The notes under the pieces were generated by a model. That model was not told the origin of the DNA, did no database searches, and saw only the letters and a list, made by a program, of their open reading frames with translations. 64,000 bases of DNA from Zarea fungicola (lineage: Eukaryota; Ascomycota; Sordariomycetes; Hypocreales; Cordycipitaceae), in NCBI GenBank assembly GCA_900169235.1, contig FWCC01000145.1, forward strand, positions 123,141 to 187,140, in the 5' to 3' direction. The position numbers were made by a program, and so were the translations under genes. Positions 32,304 to 42,896 of this stretch are shown in pieces (position 1 is the first letter of the stretch; the number at the start of each line of letters is the position of its first letter).

Positions 32304-34335
32304 TCAAGCCGCCCATGGACCCAACTCAAAATCCCAAGACATTTCATCCAAAATGTTGGCCGGCAGCTGGAAGGACCACCCATCGGGCATGTCCGGCAGC
32401 ATCTGCTCATACGACGCTGGGGCGACAGTACCCGGCCCGACGGCTCCGTGTGGCGGCGCCACGACAATGCCAGCCTCGCCAGGCGCCGTCATGCCGTTGC
32501 CCTCGAGCTTCTGACGCGCATGCGCGCTCTGCCGCTGCGTCGCCATGTACTCGTCAATACGCGCAACCAGGCTCCGCAGATTATCGCTTGCCCCCGAAGT
32601 GTGCTGAATGACGGCGACGCTGTCGAGCAGCTCGGCCATGAGCAGCATGGTGGAGCGAATCTGGGAGTAGTCGGCCTCGCTCAGCTGCTCCTCAAAGACG
32701 GAGCCGAGAATGACGCCAATGCCGGCGAGGTGGTGGAGGAGGGGTATGCTTATGGCCATGGAATAGGGGGTGGGTATGGAGGCGAGGGCGTCGACGGCAT
32801 CGCTGGCGACGCTGCAGCGGTCCTGGATGCTGGCGTCGCCGGCCACGCAGAGCATGATGCGGAGGAGCTGGACGCTGCCGCTTATGTTGGCGGCCTGGAA
32901 GCTGACCCTGTCCTTTTTGACGTCGTAGGTCATGGCGGGAATCTCCTTGAAGCAGGGGCGGAGCCTTATGTACTTTTCGACGACGCTCTCGCGGACCGAG
33001 GCTTCTGTGAGTGTAGAGTCGTCGTGGAAGATGGTGTGGAGAAAGGAGGAGCTGTGTTTGCGGGGTGATCTGAATTTTGTGAGGGCATGCTCGAGGACGC
33101 GGTAGAGGTCGGTGATGAAGTTCCAGCCCGAGACCCAGCATTCAGAGTGGACTTCGAGGGAGGGCCTGTCGCTGAGGGAGCGTCCGGGGGGGCTGGTGGG
33201 GAGGCAGTCGGTGTTGTCGTCTATGTAGTCGTCTTCGACCTCGGCGGGGTAGAGGACGTTGCATTGGGCTTCTCGAGAGCGGACGATGCCTCCGCAGACT
33301 GAGGAAGTAAAGATGTCTAGTGTATAAATGGACCAAAACTGCAGCAAACAGCAAGCGCAAGTCAGTATGTAGATCAACTTGGACGTGCAGACGTGTAGGG
33401 CTTCTTTAGCGTACCAATCGTCTTCTCTCTTCTCGTTCAATAATTCCCACAGTGGGCCAGTTGACCTCGTCGTGCAGGCCATCGACGGCGACGAGGGTCT
33501 GGTAGGTGCCGAGATGCCAGCGCATCTCGCGTATGTTGCCATTCTGGAGGGCGGTGATGGCGAGGAGGGCATGGGCGCGGAGGACGTCGAGCCTGGCCGT
33601 CATGCCAAAGCCGACGAGCTGCTCGCGGGCCTCGCGGAAAAACACTTCGGGTCCCGGCTGGCGCAGGGCGTCGACGTCCCAGCGGGGGTTGGTGACGGAG
33701 CCGTCGCGTATGCGGCAGGCAATGAGGGCGCACATGGCCATGGTGACGGTGAAGAAGGCGCGATCGGTGGTGTAGTGGGCGCGGGAGACGCGGCGCAGAA
33801 AGGAGGGCTGGTGGAAAAAGGGAAAGATGGGATAGACAATCTCAAAGTAGAGCTCGGCCATGTCCATGATGATGGCCTGGCTGGCGATGAAGGGCGCATG
33901 CCAGGAGTCGTGCTGGTGGTGCGGGTGGTGGGAGGATGAATCATTGGGCGACTCGGTTCTCTGCGCCGGTAGCCGTCGTTCTCTTCCTGGTGTGCTTCCT
34001 CCGCCTCCTCCTCCTCCTCCTCCTCCTCCTCCTCCTCCGCCGCCGCCGCCGCCGCTGGTCGCTGATGCAGGCGACGCGGATGTCTTGTGGCCACGCTTGC
34101 GGGGCTTGCGATGATATGTGCAGGGCTGGTCAAACTGGATGCAGTTTTTGCATTTGCCATTGCCGACAATCTGGCATCGGATGCTGCGTAGATGGCAGTA
34201 GTCGCAGGCCTGGGCGGCGCGACGTTGGCGTTTCTTGGGCTCAACGACGAGGGTGGCGGTAGAAGCGGCAGCGACAGCGGCAGCGGCAGCTCCGTTGGCG
34301 GGGGGAGGCACAGGCGTGGCCGTCTCCTCCGCCAT
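32304..34335 (-). CDS. Zn2Cys6 transcription factor, probable regulator of the anhydrosugar genes
   Basis: Exons are complement 34335-33415 and 33338-32304, giving 651 aa. The 76-nt intron joins REERRR-L to FWSIYTLDIF, the hallmark of the fungal_trans domain. The Zn2Cys6 cluster uses Cys44, 47, 54, 62, 65 and 72 (CX2CX6CX7CX2CX6C), followed by a basic HRKPRKRGHK segment. An Ala-rich N-terminus precedes it. A run of 19 glycines (33997-34053, encoded by GGA/GGC repeats) separates it from the regulatory domain starting near residue 145. The gene ends 260 bp from the transporter's stop codon. Local regulators of this type commonly control their neighbours. The Gly run is a triplet repeat and may vary in length between strains. 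Confidence 0.9.
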
Positions 34336-35737
34336 GGTGGACGGTATCAGGTGATGGGCGGTGATGATGAAGGTGTGATGAAGATGAAGATTCGATATCG
34401 GTACAGACGGGCAACGGGGTACTATGCCTTGTTATACGTAGTATGGGTATATGGAGCGGAGGGGCGTGTGGTGGACGGACAGCAAACAGCTTAATAAAGC
34501 AAGGGAAAAAATTTAGATGGAGATACGGAGCAGATGAGTTGGAAAATGGGGAAACGGGTAAGGGGGGCCGGAGGGACTTGACAAGATTTGGGGGATCGTC
34601 AGCCCCAGAAGAAGACAAAGTACTCTGTACTGATGGAGAGAAGAGATGACGTGGATGAGATGGACGTGAATGAGATGGACGTGAATGGAGATGAATGGAG
34701 ATGAGAGGGAGTCATTTTTTTTTTCTCGTTTGTCTTGCCAGTGTTTTGATTATTCGCATGCGGCCTTACTCGAGTCTTTTGTGCTTGGGCATGTACCAGT
34801 ACGCAGTTGGCAGTGGGCAGTATTTAGTGGCCGAGTAGAGGCTGCCCACTGCTGATAACTGCTAAAGACAAAGACAGTAAAGAGGCCGGAGGAAGCCAGC
34901 AAGGAGGGCCAAGAGGCCGCTCTGGGCCGCGAGTCAGCGGATGCGAGGCGCTAAACGGGGAGCCCGGGGCATCATGGAGTGCTGAGCTCTGAGCTCCGGG
35001 CAGTCAGTAGGTGCTAATGCTGTACGGGCGTCGAGCTGCAGCGCATGGGGCAGGTGGCTGACTGCTAACAGCAAGCTAAGCTGTCACTGTCGAGCTAGCT
35101 GCCAGCCAACCAACCAACGTCCCTGTAGGTAGTAATAAGCTGCTGTCAGCAGGCAAGACACTAAAGAGGCACTAAAGGGATTGCCCCAGCTGCTTGCAGG
35201 ATGGGTCACGTGCACAGGCACCAATGGGGGACTGCATATTCCGGAAGGGGATTGATTCAATTGATTCAATTGAACTGAACCTTTTAATAAGAGTTGAAAT
35301 TATTCATTAAAATTTACATGTTGTATTTATATTTTATTATATTTATGTTTGTACCATCCATCTCAATGGCAAAAGGCAGTCAACACATACTGCCATGTCC
35401 ATCGTCAAGGCACGTCGGGTATGGGCCAAACCACGCCATCGGCCCCTCTACCGCCAAGCATGTGACAGACACTCTACGTACTGGGTAGGCTATTACGCAT
35501 CAAGTCACGTAAAAGTAAATCTGCACATCTGCACATCGAAATCTGTACTCTAGTCTGCAGTCTGTAATCTGCAACTGCAACGTATTCTGTAAATCTGATG
35601 CAATATATAATACAGCCATGGCTCAACCACATCTCTACTGTAGACAGGCCAAGGCACCAAGTGAACAACGACCAAAGAATATTGTACACAAGGCAGAGGA
35701 AAGAGGAAAAAGAGAAGTGAAATGGAAAAAGAAAAAA
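34336..35737. other. intergenic
   Basis: No gene is found. Below the regulator's start there are GATG/GAATGAGATGGACGT repeats (34646-34705), then short direct repeats of CAGTGGGCAG type (about 34811-34850). AT-rich sequence with TTGATTCAAT repeats lies near 35250-35272. Confidence 0.45.
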
Positions 35738-38060
35738 TCAATCATCACGGCCCTCCGCCCCATTCACAGTCCCATTCACCCCAGTCCTCACCGCAGCCAC
35801 AGTCCTCCCATTCCCAATCACATCCCCCGTCACATCCATCACATCCATCACATCCATCACATCCCCCATCTCGTGGTCGCTCGATTCACTCCCATTCTCA
35901 TGGCGCACATCGTCCGTCGCCGCCCCGTTGGTTTCAGCCCCTTCACTTGGCGTCACCGTCTCGCCATCCACATCCCCCTCCATCATCGCCGCTAGTCGCG
36001 CAGCTCGACCTTCTTTTTTGCGGGGTACAGGAGCTAGAAAATAAAAAGGAAAGATTAGTAAAAGTCTTCAGTCAAAATTTCAAGAATAGTTTCAAAAGAG
36101 AAAAGAAAAGAAGAGAAAGACAAGAGAAAAGGAAGAAAAAGGAAAGAGAAGAAGCAGAGAAAAAGAAGAGAATAAAACCTACCCCGCCCATTTTCTTGAA
36201 CATAAAATCGCCGCAACAAGGCCACCGCATCGTCTCGCCCCCATCCACCCTCAATCTCGTAGCCTGGCTCGACATTCCCCCCATCCCCCCCTCCAGGAGG
36301 AAACGACACGCCCAAACTCCCTCCAGTCCCGTCTGGAAGCTGAATCGGCGTCGCAATCGGGTGTGCGCTCGCCGTCTGCCCGTCCTCCCCAACCGGCAGC
36401 GAGTTGGCGTGCAGGCTAAAGACACCGCCTGTCCCGCCAAACTTGTCATTGACCGCTCCAAAGTACACCTTTTTGATCCTGAGCTGCCGCAGCAGGGACG
36501 CGCACATGATGCACGGTTCCACCGTTACGTAGAGCGTGCTCTCCGACACAATCGATCGGTCCACCCGGGATACGTCCAGAATCTTTTGCCCATATGGGTG
36601 GAGGTGGCCCTTTTTGCCATCGTCGTTGCCTTCGTGTGGTGATGCCGCCTGGTCCATCGAGACCGTCTCCGACATGGCATCCGCCAGTTCCGGGTCTACA
36701 GGAGGCTCTTCCTCGCCGGCAGCCGCCCGGGCAGCTTTGGCTTCCTCATTGGCCAGAGCCCGTGCGGCCCTCTCTTCGTCTTCCCTATCCGTCAGCACCT
36801 TGGGCTTGAGTCTCGTCGCCGGCGGGCCGTCTGCTGGTGCCGAGTAGGAGAAGAGGGCGGCGAGGGCCATGTACTCGGCGTGCCTGGTGCCGTTGCGGGT
36901 CACGTTGGTGGCATTCATTCCCTTGGCAATGATTTTGCCGTCGTGGACTAGGACGCAGCCGACGGGCGTTTCGTTGATACGAAGGGCGAGACGGGCCTGT
37001 TGAGCATTCGCATTAGCATTAGCATATTAAAGTTTATAAAACGAGAGACATATGTAGTAAGGCCTACCATATCCAAGGCCTCGCCGATGAATCGCAGATG
37101 TTGGGCCCGTTCGGCAGCAATTACGGGATCGTTGAGCCAGGCATAGTCGATTTCGGGGTGCTCTCCCTCGGCATCACTCTTGTCCTCCTGCGTCTCGTCA
37201 ATGGCCGTCGTCGTCGACGTTGCCGCCGCCGCCTCTGCCGCTCTGTGGACCGTGTCTCCCTTGTTGGGCAAAGCATCCTCGTCGAGTCCAAGAACAGCAA
37301 GAGAGTTGGCAAGCTCCTCTGGGGGTACATTTTCCTTGTTTTCAGATTTTTGCTGCGAAATCCAGGATTGCAGCTGCGGAGCTGGCGGTGCCTTTTGGGT
37401 AGGCCGCGTCTGCTCCGTGAGCGGGTGGGAGGAGGATGGCATGGTGGTGGAATCGTCTGCTGCGGGCATGCTTGTGATGGTGTCGTCGGAGGTGGTGATG
37501 TTGGAGTTGGTGATGTGTGCGTCAGGTTTAGTGTCGACCGTGCTGTCAGTGATGCTGTCCGTGTTGGAGTTGGAGGTGAGAGTATTCTTCTGCAGGTTGC
37601 TCGTCTTGTCGTCTTCGCTGTGCAATTTATCAATCTGGGGACTGTGCCCGTTAAGAGGCAGTGACTTGTCGCCGCCGTGGTTGTTGCCAGTGCCGTTGCC
37701 AGTGCCGTTGCCAGTGCCGTTGCCGCTGCCGTCGTCTATGCTCTTTGTTGTGGTGGTCGGTGTTGCGTCGTGCTCAAGTGAGGATGTTGATGCCGCCCCT
37801 GGCAAGCACCGTGAATCTTTTCCTGGCCGGCCACTGCTGCTGCCGTTTGTCGCGACGGATGGCGCCATGTCTCCTCCTCCTCCCCCTCCCCCTTCTTGTC
37901 CAATGTCAGCCGCTCCTCCTTGTTGCTCCGGTGGCAGGTGTTGGCCGCCAGCTGGCGAGGAGCCGCCAGACCCGTCAGCAGCTGGCGCCGGCGTTTTGTG
38001 CAGCAACTTTCGGAGCGCGCTGCGGAAGCCCCCCAGTTTCAGTGATTTGAGGCTGGTCAT
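35738..38060 (-). CDS. TAD2: tRNA-specific adenosine-34 deaminase catalytic subunit TAD2 (ADAT2)
   Basis: Exons are complement 38060-37068, 36996-36183 and 36033-35738, giving 700 aa. With TAD3 this enzyme converts A34 to inosine in tRNAs such as the tRNA-Ile(AAU) of this window. The deaminase fold starts at about residue 320 (HLRFIGEALDM-ARLALRINETPVGC across the first splice). Zn is bound by HAE 370-372 (Glu372 catalytic) and PCIMC 492-496 (Cys493, Cys496). A fungal insertion of about 120 residues, Ala/Glu-rich, separates these motifs. Exon 3 adds APVPRKKEGRAARLAAMM, usual in fungi, and a repetitive DVM tail from a 9-bp repeat. The first 315 residues are Ser/Thr/Asn/Gly-rich and look disordered, so a later start is possible. 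The 149-nt second intron is a pyrimidine-rich tract on the coding strand. Confidence 0.9.
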
Positions 38061-39740
38061 TTCTCTTTTTTTTTCAGACTTTTCAATCTTTCCTTTGTCC
38101 TTTTTTTAATAATTATTTCCCTGTTCAAACGTGGCGCAGCAAATCGGCCGTGATTCAGTTCCAAACGGGCGTGTATCCGCTCACTGAAAATCTCAGTTTC
38201 GTCTGGTGTGCGTGTGTGAGAGTGAGTGTGAGGTGAGTGTGCGGCGCATGAGTGAGTGTTTCTTTTCCCTCCTCTTTCTTTCTTTCTTTCTTTCCTTTCC
38301 CTTTTTTCCTTGTCAAACGTTTCACCTCATTTATGAATCGAAAAACGGCCAACGGAAAAGTATACCTAAAAGAAAGAAAAAATGCAGTCTTGTTTTACTT
38401 ATCCGTCCGCTTCCTCTCTTTTTGTATATGCCGTTTGCATGTATCAAAAAAATTCAAAAATTATAAAACGAAAACAAGGAATAAATAAAGAGGTTTCGAG
38501 ATTGATTCTTTGTGTGACCCGTTGCGTCCCAAATGCAACGCACCAGCGCGTAGACTGCAAAGCCTGCCCAATTTCCTAGGCTTTGGGCTCTCTCTGCGAC
38601 GCTGTGTTGCGTCAAGCCAAATCGTCACTTGCAAACTTTTTTTGCCAGTCGCCCTAGCCAATCACTGCGAAACAGATTTACCCCGGAAATTTCTGCGGCA
38701 CGGGGAATAATAAAACAAAAGAAACAAAGGAATGCGGTTGTTGAATGACGAACCACGGCACACCAAAGGAACCAAGGGGCAGAAAAAATATCTGACAGGC
38801 CAGGAAAAAATTAAGGTTGTGTGGCGCGCGGTTGTCGTCGGTCTCGTCAATCAATGGTTGGCCGTTGGCGATGGATAAAAATAGATGAAAATTCCTTCTC
38901 TAAAGCCGCCAGGGAATCAGAAAAAAAAGAGAATTAAAACCGCTCTGAACGTGTCTTGTATCGTCTTCTTTTTTGCTTCCAGCTCGTATTCGGTTTGGGA
39001 TGTGCGTGTGGTTGGCAAGACTATAACCAAATGACAAAATACAAATTTACAATTTTGGACCTTTCACGGCGACGAGCTCCTCTTTAATTCCCTTCTTCAA
39101 CCCATCTAGCATCCACCCCGGGCCGCTTCTCTTCACTCCTTGCTCCCTGGAGCATCCACGTCTCTCTCAGTCGCACCGCATCCGAGAGAACCAGTCGCGC
39201 TCAAGCAGATGGGTCACCTGATTCGCCCCGTGACACCGCCTTTTGCGTACACAGCACTCCGAGACTCCTTACAGTGGTCCGGTTAGTGGTTGGGACGCTG
39301 CATACAGTGGGTGTAGGATTGCACATCGCCAACCATTTTGCACAGCATCTCAGTCAAGTCGTACATGGCAGGTCATGGACAAAAAAAAAGAGAAAAAAGA
39401 GAGAAAAAAAAGAAAAGGAAACAAGGGAAAGAGGCAAAATTGTAAATTCATAGTCACATCGAATCATGTCAAAACATTTATAAATTTGGAGACCAAGGCC
39501 TCGTTGTATTGAATAAATGCCATTGACAAGTGTCAATGAACCACCATCTGTAGAGTCTAGTTGTACAGAAAAATTTAGTCTTGGTGTAGTAAAAAACACG
39601 GCTTTTGAGTACAGAACGAAATGCAAATGCAAGCAAAAACGACGCTAAGGGTATCACAAACCACCACCTCTCTCCCAACACCTCTTACACCTCCTCAAAC
39701 ACCTCCGCCACCACAACCACCTACCTAACCGCAACCTAGA
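38061..39740. other. intergenic, TAD2 promoter side
   Basis: I see no gene. A TTTC microsatellite lies at about 38274-38294, GAGTGTG words at about 38216-38256, and short purine tracts near 39380-39425. The rest is moderately AT-rich unique sequence. The right end is the 3' flank of the next gene. Confidence 0.45.
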
Positions 39741-42700
39741 CTAGCAAACGACAGAGACGAGACCGGACGGTTTCGTCATCATCATGTTAAGTAAACTTGA
39801 GTTGTACACGCGACGTGCGCGTGCGCTGTCCTGGTTGGGTCGTGTGACCGTACGGGAGGCAAGTGCCGTAGTTGACTGCATATAAGCGGCCAAGGTACGG
39901 GTAATGACAGTCTGCATGGCAGTAATGAAATCGGCAGGAGTAAAGGTATCTTGGACGTTGGAAGAGGCAACACCAGCAACATCCGATGATGCCAAAGTGT
40001 CAGTACCGGCAATAACACGAGAAACGTCGACGGACGACGGGTCAAGGTAATGAACGGAGCGACCAGTTGCGAGTGCAAGGGAGGGGGACGAAACAGAATG
40101 CTCAAGAGAAGATGCTAAAGGCTCGGTAGAGTCCTCAGCTGTAGTGGATTGATCTGTCAATTCGGTGAATTGGCTGATGGCAGAATCCGACGAGAGAGAA
40201 GCACTGAAATCCGACGAGGTAGCAACACCGGTTTCCGATGGGAGAAGACTGGACTTGGTAGCAATGGTTTCGACACGACGCAAGGCACGGGTAACGACGG
40301 ATGACGATGACGACGACGACGACACGTCATCGCTATCAAGGGCCGAGGTAGACAGCATTGCGCTGAGATTATCCGATGCGAGTGACGAGATTGCAGAGGT
40401 GGCATGGCAAGAAGTGTTGTCTCGGGCGCAAGCGCCAGAATCAGATGCAGAGCCAGAAGCAGAGCCAGAAGCAGAGAAACCAGAATCAGATACAAAGCAA
40501 GAATCAGAATCGGGAAGCCCAGAATCAGATGCAAAGCCAGAATCAGAAATGGAAAAGCCAGAATCAGGTGCAAAGTCAGAATCAGATGTAGAGAGGTCAG
40601 ATGCAGATGCAGAGCCAGAATCAGAAATGGAAAGACCAGAATCAGACGCAAGGCCAGAATCAGATGTAAAGCCAGAAGCAGACGTAGAGAAATCAGAAGC
40701 AGATGTAGAAGAGCGGGAACCAGAGGCAGAAGATGTGAAATCACCGTCAACAGAGACCAGAGGAAGTGCGGCAGAGAGAGACGAGGAAACCAAAGATTGA
40801 CCAACAGTCGGCGATATCGCCGACGAGGACAAAGAGGAGCCAGAGCCCAAACGAGCAGATGGCAGTACTTGGGATTGAGATTCGAAGGCGAATCCAATGG
40901 ATCCATTGGTCTCCTCGCGCTCCTCTGCAAGGTCGGTGTCTCGATGAACAAAGCGAGAGGATTTCCTCCTCGTCACTCCATCGGTCAGCTCTGTTTGGAT
41001 GCCATCGCCAATAGACGAAATCGAGGCAAATGGCGTTGGGGAACGGCCTTGGCCGCCCTCGCCATGATCGAGCCACGTGGTAATAGATGAGTCTACATTA
41101 GCCGCTGCCGCCGGGGCGGAAACAGAAGCAACTGCATTTTCCTTCATGGGGTTAGTCGCAGTCGTCGGATATGGGTAGCCGTGGATACATACACTTAGTT
41201 CACTGCGTATAGAGAAGGACGAGCTGCTGGATTCAATGCCAGTATTTGTCTTTTTTAAAGTCAGTCGCTGCGGCTTGGCTTTGCAAGAATGCGGGGGAAT
41301 GGGGTTGGGACTCACGTTTGTCACACCATCGCCAGACGATGCCTGGCTGTTGACGACAGTTGTGCCGGGAGGACAACAAATGATTAGTTGACCGTGCTCA
41401 TCCGTACGCATAACGATATCGGACCTGCTCTGCACGCGTAGCGCGCCTAGCATGTTGTCCCGATCTGCAGCACTTGCGCGTGTATCTGCAATCTCTGCCT
41501 CGCCGGCTTCCTCAGCCAGGGTAAAAGGAGATGGTGCCTGCAAGGAGGCGGGCTGCAATGAGCCGCGCTGCGCTCCAATGGCTTCTTCCTCAGCCCAGGT
41601 GAAAGGAGATGGCGCCTCAACGGCTGCACCGTTGACGCTGACACCAGTCACACCGCTACCGGGTGACTGGGCACTCCGTGGAGGTCGTGGTGGTGAATCC
41701 GACGGTGACGGCATCGTGGAAAGGCCAGATGTCGAAGACGAGATATCCAGCATGCGCTCATCTTCGGAGAAGCTAGAGCCTGGCGAGTACAGGTTGAAAT
41801 CGGCGTAGTCGCCGCCAGAACCCGGCGAGTCGTATGGGAGTTGGGGCGTAAATGAGCCCTGAGGTGCATTTGTAAACACCTGCGCGCGCGACTCCAGCGC
41901 CTCTGCGAACCAGTCATCAGGACCGCGCTCAGGAGGTGCTCCCGAGTGCGTGGGGGACACCGACGCGCTCTGCTGGGAGGCGGACGCCTCCGCGTCAGAC
42001 GATGCCTGTGACGAGAGATAGCTTTCGGGATCAGCAAAGAAGTCGTAGTCCATGGGTGGGAACTGGACAAACTCGTCCCAGAGGTCGGCGGGAGCGGCCA
42101 GAGTAGGATCAAAGGCGTCGAGAGCGTCGAAGCTGAAGGTGGCATCAACATCAAAGGGAGATGCGGTCAAGGAAAAGTCTTGTCCTATATTTGGCGGTGA
42201 TACTGAAGCAGGAGATATCGATTGCGGTGGCGATACTGGTTGTGAAGCTGCGGGCGATGCTGTGCGTGCCTTTTTGGTAACCTTGGCGGTAGCGGCGGCG
42301 GCGGATGTCCCTTGCACGGGAGCACTGCGCTTCTTGTGGCTGGGGTCGCAGCGAATCTTCTTGCGCTTGCAGCTGTCGCAGGCCTTGATGATGCGCATCA
42401 GGTGGGCGTGGTCGCGCTGCTCCTTCGTCTTGGAGCCGCGCGAGGCGGAATTAGTGACATCGAGGCCGTCCTTGGTCATGATCTTCATGCCGGGCAGGCT
42501 GGAGAAATCGGTAGTGCGCATGCGCGAGGTAGGGCTGGCGGCCTTGGTCACGCGGTTCTGCGAGGAGCGGGAGGAAGACACTGATGCGGTCCGCGAGGTC
42601 TGGCTCCAGTCCCAGGTGGTGGCGGCGGGGGATGTGTTGAAGGAGGAGGATGCCGAGACGGCGGGCGAGGCGGCGTAGACGGGATAGAACTTGAAGGACT

Positions 42701-42896
42701 GTCCGGTCAACTGAGCATGCTCCAGAAAGTCGAGAGCAAGGGTGGCGCGCTTCTCCTGGGAGGAGGCAGGGCCGAGGAGATGAGCGTGTATTAACTCATC
42801 GAGCTCCTGGGTGCCGACGGCGGGGAAGAACTGGAGCTGAGCGCCGAGGACGGGCTGGAAGATGGAGAAGCCTTGGGGGAGAGCGGAGGCCGACAT
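39741..42896 (-). CDS. large low-complexity nuclear protein with half of a zinc cluster (C6-finger-like)
   Basis: Read from 42896 this gives 1051 aa. Residues 1-75 form an ordered domain (PQGFSIFQPVLGAQL onward) that looks conserved. A basic block HLMRIIKACDSCKRKKIRCDPSHKKR (about 165-190, interrupted here only for naming) has Cys173, Cys176 and Cys183 as in a Zn2Cys6 finger, but no second trio of cysteines follows; basic residues take its place. Acidic, Pro/Ser-rich sequence then resembles an activation region. A long Ser/Ala/Asp section of degenerate SDSG repeats fills the C-terminal third. A 66-nt in-frame segment (41315-41250) has GTGAGT..AG ends and could be an intron. The frame is open 167 codons further upstream, but that part reads like a leader. 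Probable DNA-binding regulator; function unknown. Confidence 0.72.
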   Translation of the reverse strand: MSASALPQGFSIFQPVLGAQLQFFPAVGTQELDELIHAHLLGPASSQEKRATLALDFLEHAQLTGQSFKFYPVYAASPAVSASSSFNTSPAATTWDWSQTSRTASVSSSRSSQNRVTKAASPTSRMRTTDFSSLPGMKIMTKDGLDVTNSASRGSKTKEQRDHAHLMRIIKACDSCKRKKIRCDPSHKKRSAPVQGTSAAAATAKVTKKARTASPAASQPVSPPQSISPASVSPPNIGQDFSLTASPFDVDATFSFDALDAFDPTLAAPADLWDEFVQFPPMDYDFFADPESYLSSQASSDAEASASQQSASVSPTHSGAPPERGPDDWFAEALESRAQVFTNAPQGSFTPQLPYDSPGSGGDYADFNLYSPGSSFSEDERMLDISSSTSGLSTMPSPSDSPPRPPRSAQSPGSGVTGVSVNGAAVEAPSPFTWAEEEAIGAQRGSLQPASLQAPSPFTLAEEAGEAEIADTRASAADRDNMLGALRVQSRSDIVMRTDEHGQLIICCPPGTTVVNSQASSGDGVTNVSPNPIPPHSCKAKPQRLTLKKTNTGIESSSSSFSIRSELSVCIHGYPYPTTATNPMKENAVASVSAPAAAANVDSSITTWLDHGEGGQGRSPTPFASISSIGDGIQTELTDGVTRRKSSRFVHRDTDLAEEREETNGSIGFAFESQSQVLPSARLGSGSSLSSSAISPTVGQSLVSSSLSAALPLVSVDGDFTSSASGSRSSTSASDFSTSASGFTSDSGLASDSGLSISDSGSASASDLSTSDSDFAPDSGFSISDSGFASDSGLPDSDSCFVSDSGFSASGSASGSASDSGACARDNTSCHATSAISSLASDNLSAMLSTSALDSDDVSSSSSSSSVVTRALRRVETIATKSSLLPSETGVATSSDFSASLSSDSAISQFTELTDQSTTAEDSTEPLASSLEHSVSSPSLALATGRSVHYLDPSSVDVSRVIAGTDTLASSDVAGVASSNVQDTFTPADFITAMQTVITRTLAAYMQSTTALASRTVTRPNQDSARARRVYNSSLLNMMMTKPSGLVSVVC
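40430..40745 (-). repeat. degenerate coding tandem repeat (SDSG-type)
   Basis: The coding strand repeats words such as TCTGATTC and GGCTTT in units of about 15-30 bp, translating to Ser-Asp-Ser-Gly/Phe/Ala variants. The low-complexity composition leaves other frames open too; on the plus strand this makes a spurious KPESDA-rich frame. Confidence 0.8.

Noticed and set aside
21924..34335. A secondary-metabolite cluster around the AusD-type methyltransferase
   Set aside because: No polyketide synthase, peptide synthetase, terpene cyclase or prenyltransferase is present; the neighbours fit transport and sugar metabolism better.
35722..36642. 306-codon plus-strand frame with Lys/Glu-rich middle
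   Set aside because: It runs across TAD2 exons and the purine-rich complement of the TAD2 second intron; there is no domain.
39270..39300. Short resemblance to the 3' part of fungal 5S rRNA (GGTTAGTGGTTGGG)
   Set aside because: The match covers too few bases and the rest of a 5S gene is missing.
40165..40800. 211-codon plus-strand frame with KPESDA repeats
   Set aside because: Mirror of the SDSG coding repeat on the minus strand; repeats keep several frames open.
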